DNA of 37,301 nt from Pseudomonas sp. CAN1 (GCF_030462585.1 NZ_JASMRU010000018.1:1-37301), one strand, 5' to 3'. Counted from the first letter of the stretch, positions 21,706 through 29,163 are shown. The notes: generated by a model not told the origin, from the letters alone. Numbers and translations: made by a program.

Positions 21706-23450
21706 GCGTTGACGCCTTCGATGCGCGGCGGTTCGCCCTGCCACACCGCCGCCAGGGCGGTGTCGCTGAACTCGCCGAGGCGGTCGTACACCGGGCGGCC
21801 CTCGACGAAGGTCAGCTGCACTTCGGTGCGGTGGATGAAGTTGCGCGCCGGCTGCTCGAAGAGGTTGCGGTCGAGCACGATGAAGTCCGCCGACTTGCCC
21901 GCCTCCAGGCTGCCGGTGAGCTTTTCCAGGCCCATGGCATAGGCGCCGTTGAGAGTCGCCACGCGGATCGCCTGCTCCAGGCTGATCGGCTCGCCGAAGC
22001 AGGCCGGGTCGTCGTTCCACGGGTTCTGTCGGGTCACCAGGGTTTCCAGCGCCAGCCAGGGATCGATGGACGCCACCGGCCAGTCGGTGCCGAACACCGC
22101 GATGCCGCCGGCAGCCAGCACACCCTTGAAGTCATAGATGCGCTTCAGGCGATCCGCGCCGTAGCCGGAGCGTGCGCCGCTGGCAAAGGGCGTCGGATAC
22201 CAGGCGGCCGGGGAGAACTCGGCGATCACTTCCAGCTCTCGGAAGCGCTTGAGGTTTCCCGGATGCAGGATGGTGCTGTGCGCGCACTGGTGGCGGATAC
22301 CGCTGAAGCCGTTGCGGCGGCGCGCTTCGGCGACCGCATCGAGGAACACGTCGGACGCCGCATCGCCGGTGCAGTGGGCGATGACGCGGATGCCGCGGCT
22401 GTCCATGTCCACCACCATGTCGGTGATGTGCTCGGGGGTCAGGTTGAGCTTGCCGCGCCAGGCGTCCTCACCCGGCCAGGGCGTAATAAGGAAAGAGGAA
22501 CGCGGCTCGACGGTGCCGTCGAAGTGGAACTTCACCGCGTTCGCCGACAACCGCGCACTGCGGTAGTAGTGGCGCTCGCCGCTGAGCAGCTCCCAGCGAC
22601 GGCGCACCGGGAAGATATCGTCCTGCCAGCTGATCGCCGCTTCCACCCGCAAGGTCAGTTGCCCGGCGTCGTCGAGGTACTTGAGGGCATCGAGGCGGTT
22701 CTCGCAGACGTGCAGGTACTTGGCCGCGGTGACTCCGCGCGAGCTCTGGAAGTGCACGCCCTCTCGGTAGGACTGGCGCAGTACCTTGGCCGGGGTCGGC
22801 GGCATGGCAGCGTGGATCAGCGCGTAGCCGCCGTCGATCATCAGGCCGTTGGGCTCACCGGTCAGCTCGTCGCGCTCCAGGTAACCGTTGCGCGGGTCGG
22901 GGGTGTTGGCGTCGATGCCGGCCAGCTCCAGCGCGCGGGAGTTGACCATCATGGTGCCCCACATGCGGTCGAGCAGTGCCACCGGGCGGTCCGGCAGGAT
23001 GCTGTCGAGCCACTCGCGGCCCGGCTTCAGCCCGGCTTCGCGGAAGGTGTAGCGCACCCAGTACTGGCCGTAGACCCAGCCGTCGCCGGGGTGGCTGTCG
23101 GCGTAGTCGCGGATGGCCTTGGCCAACTGATCTGGAGTCGGGTCCTCAATGCCCACATCGAGGTCGTCGGCGTAGCGCGGATTCAGCGCCAGGTCCGGGT
23201 GGGTGTGCATGTCGTGCAGACCGGGCATGCAGAACGCGCCTTCGAGGTCGCGCACCAGGGTGTCCGGGCCGATCAGATGCTCCATCTCCTCGTGGCGCCC
23301 CACCGCCAGCAGCCGGCCATCACGGATGGCCACGGCCTCGGCCCAGGGCTGGGCGGGGTCGAGGGTGTAGAAGCGGCCGTTGTGCAACAGCAGTTCGGCG
23401 AAACGGTCGGTGGGGGAATTGGAGGAGCGGAAACGGTCCGGCGCAGTCAT
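21702..23450 (-). CDS. YtcJ-like metal-dependent amidohydrolase (amidohydrolase_3)
   Basis: 582 residues of the amidohydrolase superfamily, hydrolysing an unknown amide or ester. Visible metal and catalytic motifs: MPGLHDMHTH with H82 and H84, NAVKFHFDGT, IAHCTGDAAS, HQCAHSTILHP, and FGTDWPVASIDP near the C-terminal barrel edge. I see no signal peptide, so it is probably cytoplasmic. The start at 23450 is chosen for AAGGG six bases upstream; reading up to 23507 adds an unrelated-looking extension. The gene is followed by the coupled GTPase and divergent from an AraC-type regulator across a 111-base gap carrying a direct repeat. Confidence 0.9.
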   Translation of the reverse strand: MTAPDRFRSSNSPTDRFAELLLHNGRFYTLDPAQPWAEAVAIRDGRLLAVGRHEEMEHLIGPDTLVRDLEGAFCMPGLHDMHTHPDLALNPRYADDLDVGIEDPTPDQLAKAIRDYADSHPGDGWVYGQYWVRYTFREAGLKPGREWLDSILPDRPVALLDRMWGTMMVNSRALELAGIDANTPDPRNGYLERDELTGEPNGLMIDGGYALIHAAMPPTPAKVLRQSYREGVHFQSSRGVTAAKYLHVCENRLDALKYLDDAGQLTLRVEAAISWQDDIFPVRRRWELLSGERHYYRSARLSANAVKFHFDGTVEPRSSFLITPWPGEDAWRGKLNLTPEHITDMVVDMDSRGIRVIAHCTGDAASDVFLDAVAEARRRNGFSGIRHQCAHSTILHPGNLKRFRELEVIAEFSPAAWYPTPFASGARSGYGADRLKRIYDFKGVLAAGGIAVFGTDWPVASIDPWLALETLVTRQNPWNDDPACFGEPISLEQAIRVATLNGAYAMGLEKLTGSLEAGKSADFIVLDRNLFEQPARNFIHRTEVQLTFVEGRPVYDRLGEFSDTALAAVWQGEPPRIEGVNA

Positions 23451-23510
23451 GGGAAGCCCTTGTTGTTCTTGTCCGTGGAGGCAGTATAGGGCTCGGCATT
23501 TGGCCATCGA

Positions 23511-23547
23511 CTAGCATAAGATGACAACTCGCTAGCAGCAGACGACA
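23511..23547. promoter_or_regulatory. Direct repeat, candidate AraC-family operator
   Basis: Two 16-base copies share the pattern CTAGCAnnAGAnGACA, at 23511-23526 and 23532-23547. They are identical at 13 of 16 positions and 21 bases apart start to start, two turns of the helix. Direct repeats on one helix face are the usual arrangement for AraC-family regulators, and the divergent regulator gene starts 15 bases later. Function is inferred; the repeat is seen. Confidence 0.6.
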
Positions 23548-23561
23548 GCTTGAGCCCACCC

Positions 23562-24608
23562 ATGCCTACCGCGTCCTTCGACATCGATTACGCTGCTCGC
23601 CAGCTGTTTCGCCACTTCCTCGACGAGTGGCGCGCCCGCCCCGCTCTGCCGGCCCTGGCGCCGCTGCTGGGCGGCCTCGGCCTGCCCGGCAGCAGCGAAG
23701 CGGCCGCCGCCGAGATGAACTTCGCCCGCTATTACCGCCTGCTGCAGCAGGCCGCCGGGCTACTCGGCCCAAGCGACTTTTTCCTGCGTCTGGGTCAGCG
23801 CTACAACCTCTATGACCTGGGCGTGATCGGCTACGCGCTGATCAGTGCGGCCAACCTGCGGCGCTCGTGGGACATCTCCCTCGGCCAGCCATCGAGCCTG
23901 ATGCCACACCCGATCCACACCCACCGCGAGGAAGTCGGCGAGCACATCCGCCTGACGCTACAGCTACCGCCCTTCGGCGAGGTGGAGCGCATCGCCCTCT
24001 GCGAGGAATGGCTGAGCAGCACCTGGCGCTGGCTGTGCCAGCGTCTTCCGGACCTGGAGAACTGCGCCGGCATGCAGCTGCACCTGCCCTACCCGCCGCC
24101 GGCGCACGCCGCCTTGTATGGCGAACTCTTCCCCGGCCCCTGCCAGTTCAATGCCGGACAGGCCGAGCTGTGGATGCCCAAGGCCTTCCACGACCAGCCC
24201 TTCTCCACCGCCAACCCGTCGGTGAGCCGGCTGTGCCAGGCCCAGGGCGCCGCGACTTTGGCCAGCTTCGAGCGCGGCCCTGCGCTGCCGGACGATGTGC
24301 GCTACTACCTGCTGCAGAATGCGCGCATCCCGCTGCCGGACCTGGAGCAGACCGCCGCCTGGCTTCGCCTGCCGCCGCATACGCTGCAGCGCCGGTTGCG
24401 CGAACACGGGCTGACCTTCAAGGGAATCGTGCTGGAGGTAAGGATGGCGCTGGCCCAGCGTTACCTGCTGGCCAGCCGGATGGCGCTGCAGGAGATCGCC
24501 TTCCTGCTTGGGTATGAGCACGTCACCAGTTTCCACCGGGCTTTCCAGCGGTTCACCGGGACGACGCCGGAGCGGTTTCGTGCAGCAGGCGGGATTTCGC
24601 CGGAGTGA
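23562..24608 (+). CDS. AraC-family transcriptional regulator (OruR/ArgR-like architecture)
   Basis: 348 residues. The N-terminal two-thirds resemble the arabinose-binding-like domain of the OruR/ArgR group (ARYYRLLQQAAGLLGPSDFFLRLG; LGVIGYALISA), a putative ligand-sensing part. The last 100 residues carry two helix-turn-helix motifs ending in the AraC signature AFLLGYEHVTSFHRAFQRFTG. The ATG at 23562 is preferred over a TTG four codons earlier. It is divergent from the amidohydrolase-GTPase pair, which it probably controls, likely with an amino acid or amide as inducer (inference). The start is very close to the second copy of the direct repeat, so autoregulation is plausible. Confidence 0.9.
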   Translation: MPTASFDIDYAARQLFRHFLDEWRARPALPALAPLLGGLGLPGSSEAAAAEMNFARYYRLLQQAAGLLGPSDFFLRLGQRYNLYDLGVIGYALISAANLRRSWDISLGQPSSLMPHPIHTHREEVGEHIRLTLQLPPFGEVERIALCEEWLSSTWRWLCQRLPDLENCAGMQLHLPYPPPAHAALYGELFPGPCQFNAGQAELWMPKAFHDQPFSTANPSVSRLCQAQGAATLASFERGPALPDDVRYYLLQNARIPLPDLEQTAAWLRLPPHTLQRRLREHGLTFKGIVLEVRMALAQRYLLASRMALQEIAFLLGYEHVTSFHRAFQRFTGTTPERFRAAGGISPE

Positions 24609-24612
24609 ATCA

Positions 24613-24678
24613 ATCGTGGACAGAGTTCGCTCCTACGCCAGGGCTGGTCCTTGTGTAGGAGCGGACTCCGTCCGCAAT
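24613..24678. repeat. Inverted REP pair after the AraC-type gene
   Basis: Two REP copies of the GCGGA..TCCGC type in inverted orientation at 24613-24636 (degenerate) and 24655-24678. They lie in the 86-base gap between two convergent genes, where they may act as a bidirectional transcript end. Confidence 0.82.
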
Positions 24679-24694
24679 CGGCTCGACGCTGCGC

Positions 24695-25111
24695 CTAAGC
24701 TTCCTTCTCGCAATTGATCATCCACGGCACCCCGAAGCGGTCCTCCAGCGCGCCGAACAGCTCGGCCCAGAAGGTCTGCTCCAGCGGCATGGTGACCTTG
24801 CCGCCCTTGCCGAGGGCTTCGAAGATGCGCCGGGCTTCGGCCTTGGTGTCGACGTTGAGGGTGATCGACACGCCCTTCACGCCCTCGTACTGGCCGCACT
24901 GCGGCGAAGCGTCCGAGCCCATCAGTACGTGGCCGCCCACTTCCAGGCGAACGTGGATGATGCGGTTCTTCAGCGCCTCGGGCATGTCCTCGCAACCCGG
25001 CGCATCGGAGAAGCGCATCAGGTGCGGCAGCTCGCCGTGCAGCACTTCAGCGTAATAACGGAAGGCCTCTTCGCAGTTGCCGTCGAAGACCAGGTAGGCA
25101 TTCATCAACAT
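24695..25111 (-). CDS. PhnB-like VOC-family protein
   Basis: 138 residues with the vicinal-oxygen-chelate fold of the PhnB/DUF1338-like group: opening NAYLVFDGNCEEAFRYYAEV, central VRLEVGGHVLMGSDA, and the ending FWAELFGALEDRFGVPWMIN. The activity of this group is unknown; some relatives are annotated as glyoxalase-like. The start at 25111 has GGAGG eight bases upstream. It follows the YciI-type gene by 17 bases in one operon. Such pairs often belong to clusters with an ECF sigma factor, which is absent here. Confidence 0.88.
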   Translation of the reverse strand: MLMNAYLVFDGNCEEAFRYYAEVLHGELPHLMRFSDAPGCEDMPEALKNRIIHVRLEVGGHVLMGSDASPQCGQYEGVKGVSITLNVDTKAEARRIFEALGKGGKVTMPLEQTFWAELFGALEDRFGVPWMINCEKEA

Positions 25112-25128
25112 GGCGGTATCCTCCAGGC

Positions 25129-25554
25129 TCAGGATTTACTGGCGATTTCGGCGCGCAGGCGTTCTTCCTGTTCGCGCAGTTCAGGGGTGAATTCGGCGCC
25201 GAAGTCCTCGGCCTCGAAGATCTGCCGGATCTCGATCTCGGACTCGCCGTCGAACGGATTGGGCGAGCGTTTGACCCAGTCGATGCACTCCTGCAACGAG
25301 GCGGTCTGCATGATCCAGTAGCCGGCGATCAGCTCCTTGGTCTCGGCGAACGGGCCGTCGATCACCTGCCGCGACGCGCCATCGAAGCGCACCCGCGCCC
25401 CCTTCACGCTGGGGTGCAGGCCCTCGCCAGCGAGCATCACACCGGCCTTCACCAGTTCCTCGTTGTACGCCCCCATGGCGGCGAGCAGCTCTTCCTTGGG
25501 CATCACACCGGCTTCGGAGTCGGCGGTGGCTTTGACGATCACCATGAAACGCAT
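25129..25554 (-). CDS. YciI-family (DGPF) protein
   Basis: 141 residues of the YCII/DGPF family: MRFMVIVKATADSEAG at the start, the name-giving DGPFAETKELIAGYWIMQ in the middle, and the ending WVKRSPNPFDGESEIEIRQ. The fold is a ferredoxin-like dimer with a conserved His/Asp pair in relatives; no reaction is established. The ribosome site AGGAG is seven bases before the ATG. It is first in a two-gene operon with the VOC protein. The C-terminal tail after residue 120 is charged (REQEERLRAEIASKS). Confidence 0.88.
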   Translation of the reverse strand: MRFMVIVKATADSEAGVMPKEELLAAMGAYNEELVKAGVMLAGEGLHPSVKGARVRFDGASRQVIDGPFAETKELIAGYWIMQTASLQECIDWVKRSPNPFDGESEIEIRQIFEAEDFGAEFTPELREQEERLRAEIASKS

Positions 25555-25796
25555 GGTCTTTCTCCTCTTGTTGTCATTATCAGCGTGGCGGCCGGTTGCT
25601 TCCGGTTCCTGACGAATAGTCGAAGGGCGCGACGGCAGATCGACAGGCCATGCAAAATATTTTCTCGAGCGGGGCTACGGGGGCTTTGAGCATAGGTCGG
25701 CCCCCGACTTTCCGGCGGGGATATAGGAATATTCACCATGGACTCAGCCGACCGGCAGCATTAGAACGTGCCGCTCAGCAAACTCCCGGCGTTCCC

Positions 25797-26450
25797 ATGC
25801 AGGTCCAGCTCATCCCCGTTATCGAAATGTTCTATCTGCTCGACTCGGTACCCGTGCCGCCGGTCGGGCCTTACTGGGAGCATGTCGAGCGCTGGCGGGA
25901 ATACCACGCTCGCAACCTGCGGGCCAACGGCTTCAGCCCGCAGCTCAGGCCCTATCTGCCAGGCAGTGCGTTCCATCGCATCGCCGACCTGAGCGACGCG
26001 GACCTTTCCCGACTAATCCTCCTGCACTGCGCCGAAGGGCTGAAGGGGTCCGGCGACTGGCGGCAGGTATCTCCCCTGCCCGGCGGCTATGTGCTGCGGG
26101 TGGGCGGGCTGGATGTGCTGTTCCCGCAGTGCTGCAGCGATCTGGGCGACTTGCAGAGCTGGAAGCGCATCGCCGCTGGCAAGGCAGCCTACCTCTATAG
26201 CGGCCACCCATCGCCCGACATCAACCAGCAGAACCAGTCCGCCAGCTTCGACTTCAATGGCCAGGGCGAGGTTTTCGTCCCGCCGCCGGCCTTGCACTCG
26301 GTCAGCGTGCCGCTGGTCGAGCTGCTGCGCGCGACGCGGGATGCCGAACGCGAGCTGCGGGTATTCGCCGCGCGACTGGAACTGCTGAATGCCGAGCAGA
26401 CACTCCGGGTGCCCGACATCGAGGCCCTGCTCATCCATGGACGCCGGTAA
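25797..26450 (+). CDS. Hypothetical protein, not recognised
   Basis: 217 residues, no family recognised. The sequence is soluble-looking, rich in Trp/Tyr/Pro in the first 60 residues (MFYLLDSVPVPPVGPYWEHV; WREYHARNL), has a paired cysteine (FPQCCSDLGDLQSWKRIA) in the middle and a charged helix at the C-terminal end (LLRATRDAERELRVFAARL). No signal peptide or membrane segment is visible. The start at 25797 is the first ATG where codon use looks like a real gene; the frame continues upstream but that part looks random. The ribosome site is weak. It stands alone before the YbaK-type gene. Confidence 0.65.
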   Translation: MQVQLIPVIEMFYLLDSVPVPPVGPYWEHVERWREYHARNLRANGFSPQLRPYLPGSAFHRIADLSDADLSRLILLHCAEGLKGSGDWRQVSPLPGGYVLRVGGLDVLFPQCCSDLGDLQSWKRIAAGKAAYLYSGHPSPDINQQNQSASFDFNGQGEVFVPPPALHSVSVPLVELLRATRDAERELRVFAARLELLNAEQTLRVPDIEALLIHGRR

Positions 26451-26520
26451 TCCCGGTCTGGACAGAGCCGGCGGCGCTCCCTAGATTCAGTCCTTTTCGC
26501 ACGACACGGAGCAACGTCCC

Positions 26521-26988
26521 ATGAGCCTGGAATCGGTTCGCGCCTTCTTCGCCGAAAAGGCCCCCGACATCACCATCATCGAGCTGGAGACCAGCACCGC
26601 CACGGTCGCCCTCGCCGCCGAGGCCCACGGCGTGGAGCCCGGCCGCATCGCCAAGACGCTGTCCCTGCGCGTCGGCGAGCGCACCGTGCTGGTGGTGGCC
26701 CGCGGCGATGCGCGGCTGGACAACCGCAAGCTCAAGGAGGCTTTTGGCGGCAAGGCCAAGATGCTCGGCGCCGAGGAAGTGGTGGAGCTGACCGGCCACC
26801 CGGTGGGCGGCGTCTGCCCGTTCGGCCTGGCAACGCCGCTGCCGGTGTATTGCGATGTGTCGCTGCAGGCGTTCGACGAGGTACTACCGGCGGCCGGCGC
26901 GGTGCACAGCGCGGTGAGGATCGACCCGCAGCGCATGGCGCAGTTGGTGGCGGCGGATTGGATCGATGTTTGTCAGGAGTTGGCCTGA
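26521..26988 (+). CDS. YbaK/EbsC-family aminoacyl-tRNA deacylase
   Basis: 155 residues of the YbaK / ProX-like editing family, which hydrolyses wrongly charged aminoacyl-tRNAs in trans. The conserved lysine is K45 in GRIAKTLSLRV, and the second hallmark is GHPVGGVCPFGL. Which mischarged tRNA it edits cannot be read from sequence. The ribosome site GGAG lies before the ATG at 26521, chosen because the family N-terminus begins here. It is followed by repeat-rich non-coding DNA. Confidence 0.9.
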   Translation: MSLESVRAFFAEKAPDITIIELETSTATVALAAEAHGVEPGRIAKTLSLRVGERTVLVVARGDARLDNRKLKEAFGGKAKMLGAEEVVELTGHPVGGVCPFGLATPLPVYCDVSLQAFDEVLPAAGAVHSAVRIDPQRMAQLVAADWIDVCQELA

Positions 26989-27009
26989 GGGTTCAACCGC
27001 ACACACCCT

Positions 27010-27162
27010 GTAGGAGCGGGCCATGCCCGCGACCTGCAAGCAAGTCCATCGCACCGACGTTCGCCGGGCCTGTCGATGGATCCGCCAGGGACTTCGCGGA
27101 CAAGGTCCGCTCCTACGGGGAAGCGTCGAGTTGGGCGGGTTCGCGAGCAAGCTCGCTCCTAC
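27010..27162. repeat. Three REP elements
   Basis: REPs at 27010-27032 (+, core GGGCC..GCCC), 27093-27116 (-, core GCGGA..TCCGC) and 27140-27162 (-, core GAGCAAGCTCG). All carry the GTAGGAGC or GCTCCTAC end. Three core subtypes occur side by side. Confidence 0.87.
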
Positions 27163-27246
27163 GAAAAGCGAATGAGCTGCTCTGGCTCTGGCTCTTAAGG
27201 TCTTCCAGAGAAATATCCGCACACTCCGACTGCCCCGTTCAGGAGG

Positions 27247-27355
27247 CCTCGTTGAATTGGAGTTTCAGGGGTTGAGCGACATGGATGTCGCGAGAGCCGC
27301 GATGGGCCAGGGATGGCCCTTCGCGGCGTGCCCCTGAAACTTCAATTCAACGAGG
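27247..27355. repeat. 25-base inverted repeat enclosing two further hairpins
   Basis: Arms 27247-27271 and 27331-27355 match at 24 of 25 positions. Inside are GCGACAT/ATGTCGC (seven base pairs, two-base loop) and a 14-base stem beginning GCCGCGA with one mismatch. The single difference in the outer arm would be a G-U pair in RNA, so the fold could hold at RNA level. Confidence 0.8.
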
Positions 27356-27358
27356 GAA

Positions 27359-27434
27359 TTTTTCGCCTAAGCGAAAAACCGGATGTCCGGGGCAAGACCT
27401 TTTGGTTCCTTTTGGGGCGTTTGCCAAAAGGAAC
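27359..27434. repeat. Two further perfect hairpins
   Basis: TTTTTCGC/GCGAAAAA (27359-27366 with 27371-27378, loop CTAA) and GTTCCTTTTGG/CCAAAAGGAAC (27405-27415 with 27424-27434). They follow directly on the 25-base inverted repeat and probably belong to the same dispersed element. Confidence 0.7.
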
Positions 27435-27505
27435 TCGCCCGAGGGGGCGAAACACGGAGTCCGCGCGCACGCCGAAGCGGCGCAAAAACTCCCAATCCCA
27501 AGCGC

Positions 27506-27643
27506 GTAGGGCGTAGGGCGCACAACCCGAAACGGGGTATCCGTCGATACCACAACGGCGGATAACGCTGGCGCGTTATGCGCCCTACGGGATGCTCGCG
27601 ATACCCAGCCTGCCCTGGGCGTACCGCAATTGATGGGTATCGC
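27506..27643. repeat. GTAGGGCG-type repeat and adjoining inverted repeat
   Basis: 27506-27588 begins GTAGGGCG and ends CGCCCTAC, with GCGGATAACGC and GCGTTATGCGCC inside. The same family recurs at 34903-34976. Next to it, GCGATACCCA/TGGGTATCGC (27598-27607 with 27634-27643) is a perfect ten-base inverted repeat. Confidence 0.75.
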
Positions 27644-27705
27644 TGCGCTCCACGCCATCCTACGTTGGTGCTTTGCCGGTGGTTTGCGTGTGGCTGGGAA
27701 CTCTG

Positions 27706-27729
27706 ATCGCGGAGAAGCTCCGCTCCTAC
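27706..27729 (-). repeat. Single REP element
   Basis: One REP of the GCGGA..TCCGC type ending GCTCCTAC, placed 17 bases before the candidate enhancer repeats of the sulfur cluster. Confidence 0.85.
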
Positions 27730-27746
27730 AATGCTAATCACTGCAC

Positions 27747-27810
27747 CAACACTGTTGCCCCAGCAACACTCGCCCAACACTTTGCTGCCCGCCCAGCGCT
27801 TCAACTGTTG
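27747..27810 (+). promoter_or_regulatory. Candidate activator-binding repeats upstream of the sulfur cluster
   Basis: CAACACT occurs three times in the same direction at 27747-27753, 27764-27770 and 27775-27781; the last two starts are 11 bases apart. Dyads lie on and near them: CAACACTGTTG (27747-27757), GTTGC-CCCA-GCAAC (27754-27767) and CAACTGTTG (27802-27810). Position 45-105 bases upstream of the -24 element fits enhancer sites for a sigma54 activator such as SfnR. The binding protein is inferred. Confidence 0.5.
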
Positions 27811-27821
27811 GGAATAAATCT

Positions 27822-27834
27822 CAAGCCATTGATT
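27822..27834 (-). promoter_or_regulatory. IHF-binding site consensus match
   Basis: CAAGCCATTGATT matches YAANNNNTTGATW, the complement of the IHF consensus WATCAANNNNTTR, at every defined position. It is followed by an A/T stretch (27832-27850). It sits between the candidate enhancer repeats and the -24/-12 element, where IHF normally bends sigma54 promoters. Confidence 0.6.
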
Positions 27835-27852
27835 TATATATAAATTAATTTC

Positions 27853-27868
27853 AGGCACAGCTTGTGCA
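27853..27868 (+). promoter_or_regulatory. Sigma54 (-24/-12) promoter of the organosulfur cluster
   Basis: AGGCACAGCTTGTGCA keeps the obligatory GG (27854-27855) and GC (27866-27867) ten bases apart, with GGCAC and TGC as in the consensus TGGCAC-N5-TTGCA. Predicted start is near 27879, about 52 bases before the first SfnB-type gene. Confidence 0.7.
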
Positions 27869-27930
27869 ATGACCTCATCAGACAGACCCGAACGCCGGGT
27901 CGATTCATCTGCCGAGGTCGCTGTACTGCC

Positions 27931-29154
27931 ATGCCCCAACTCCCCGAATCCGCCCACTACGACATCCGCGAGCCGAACGCGCAGCGGATCGGTTCCGACG
28001 CGCAAGCCATCGAAGTCGCCCACCAGGTCGCCGCGTTCCTGCTCGAAGGCGCCGCCGAACGCGACCGCAACCGCGAAGTCCCGCCCGAGGTCGTCGAGGT
28101 CTATTCCAACAGCGGTCTGTGGGGCATCAGCGTGCCCCGCGAGTTCGGCGGCGCCGAGGTGTCCTACGCGACCCTCGCCGAAGTCATCGCCATCGTCTCC
28201 GCCGCCGACCCGTCGCTGGGGCAGATTCCGCAGAACCACTACTGCCTGCTGGAAGACATCCGCCTGCAGGGGACCGACGAGCAGAAGCGTTTCTTCTTCG
28301 ACCTCGCGCTAAAGGGCAACCGCTTCGCCAACGCGCTGTCGGAAACCGGCGGCAAGAACGTCCAGGACATCCAGACCCGTCTGCGCCATGACGGCGACAG
28401 CGTGGTCATCGACGGCCGCAAGGGCTACTGCACCGGCTCGCTCTACGCCCACTGGATCGGCGTGCTCGGCCTCGACGAGCAGAACAACGCCCAGCTCGCC
28501 TTCGTCCCGCGCGGCACGCCGGGGCTGGTGATAGTCGACGACTGGGCCAGCATCGGCCAGCGCACCACCTCCAGTGGCAGCGTGCTGGTGGAAGGCCTGC
28601 GCGTGCCGGCGTTCAACGTCTTCCCCACGCACCGCTCCTACGACGTGCCGACCCTGGCTGGCCCGTTCGCGCAGATCACCACCGCCGCCATCGACGCCGG
28701 CATCGCCCGCGCGGCGCTGCGCGACACCATCGCCTTCGTTCGCGAGCAGGCGCGTCCGTGGATCGACGCCGGCGTGGAGAAAGCCAGCGAAGACCCACTG
28801 ACCATCATCCAGGTCGGTGAACTGGGCATCCGCATCGAAGCTGCCGACGCCCTGCTGGAACGTGCCGGCAAGGTGATGGACGCCGCCCGCCCGGCGCCGG
28901 ACGAAGACAGCGTGGCCCGTGCCTCGGTCGCCGTGGCCAAGGCCAAGGTGCTGACCACCGAAGTCGCCATCGACGCCGCGAACAAGCTCTTCGAACTCGG
29001 TGGCACCCGCTCCACCCTCGCCCGCCACGGCTTCGACCGCCACTGGCGCAACGCCCGCGTGCACACCCTGCATGACCCGGTGCGCTGGAAGTACCACCTG
29101 GTCGGCAACTGGCTGCTCAACGACAAGCGCCCGCCGCGCCACGACTGGAACTGA
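27931..29154 (+). CDS. SfnB-family sulfur-acquisition oxidoreductase, paralogue 1
   Basis: 407 residues with the acyl-CoA dehydrogenase fold used by DszC-type FMNH2-dependent monooxygenases. The SfnB family is induced during sulfur starvation and acts on organosulfur compounds such as sulfones. Shared landmarks are LWGISVPREFGGAEVSYATL, LGQIPQNHY, DDWASIGQRTTSSGSV and the C-terminal DRHWRNARVHTLHDPVRWKYH. No signal peptide, so cytoplasmic. The ATG at 27931 is chosen because an upstream in-frame TTG at 27862 lies inside the -12 promoter element. It is first in the cluster and nine bases before the DszA-type gene. A reduced-flavin supplier would be needed and is not encoded nearby. Confidence 0.88.
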   Translation: MPQLPESAHYDIREPNAQRIGSDAQAIEVAHQVAAFLLEGAAERDRNREVPPEVVEVYSNSGLWGISVPREFGGAEVSYATLAEVIAIVSAADPSLGQIPQNHYCLLEDIRLQGTDEQKRFFFDLALKGNRFANALSETGGKNVQDIQTRLRHDGDSVVIDGRKGYCTGSLYAHWIGVLGLDEQNNAQLAFVPRGTPGLVIVDDWASIGQRTTSSGSVLVEGLRVPAFNVFPTHRSYDVPTLAGPFAQITTAAIDAGIARAALRDTIAFVREQARPWIDAGVEKASEDPLTIIQVGELGIRIEAADALLERAGKVMDAARPAPDEDSVARASVAVAKAKVLTTEVAIDAANKLFELGGTRSTLARHGFDRHWRNARVHTLHDPVRWKYHLVGNWLLNDKRPPRHDWN

Positions 29155-29163
29155 GGACGCGCG

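Larger units (their letters stand above)
26989..27930. other. 942-base non-coding region rich in palindromes
   Basis: No convincing gene. From left to right it holds three REPs (27010-27162), a 25-base inverted repeat with inner hairpins (27247-27355), two more hairpins (27359-27434), a GTAGGGCG-type repeat (27506-27588), a 10-base inverted repeat (27598-27643), one REP (27706-27729) and the sigma54-type control region (27747-27868). Short frames across 27285-27660 follow the repeats and look non-coding. Confidence 0.75.

Noticed and set aside
27285-27658. Several short open frames on both strands in the repeat region
   Set aside because: They follow palindromic repeats, have no ribosome sites of note and no family resemblance; better explained as dispersed repeat DNA.
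27862-27930. N-terminal extension of the first SfnB-type protein from a TTG
   Set aside because: The TTG lies inside the -12 element of the predicted sigma54 promoter, so it would not be transcribed from it; the extension does not look like the family N-terminus.
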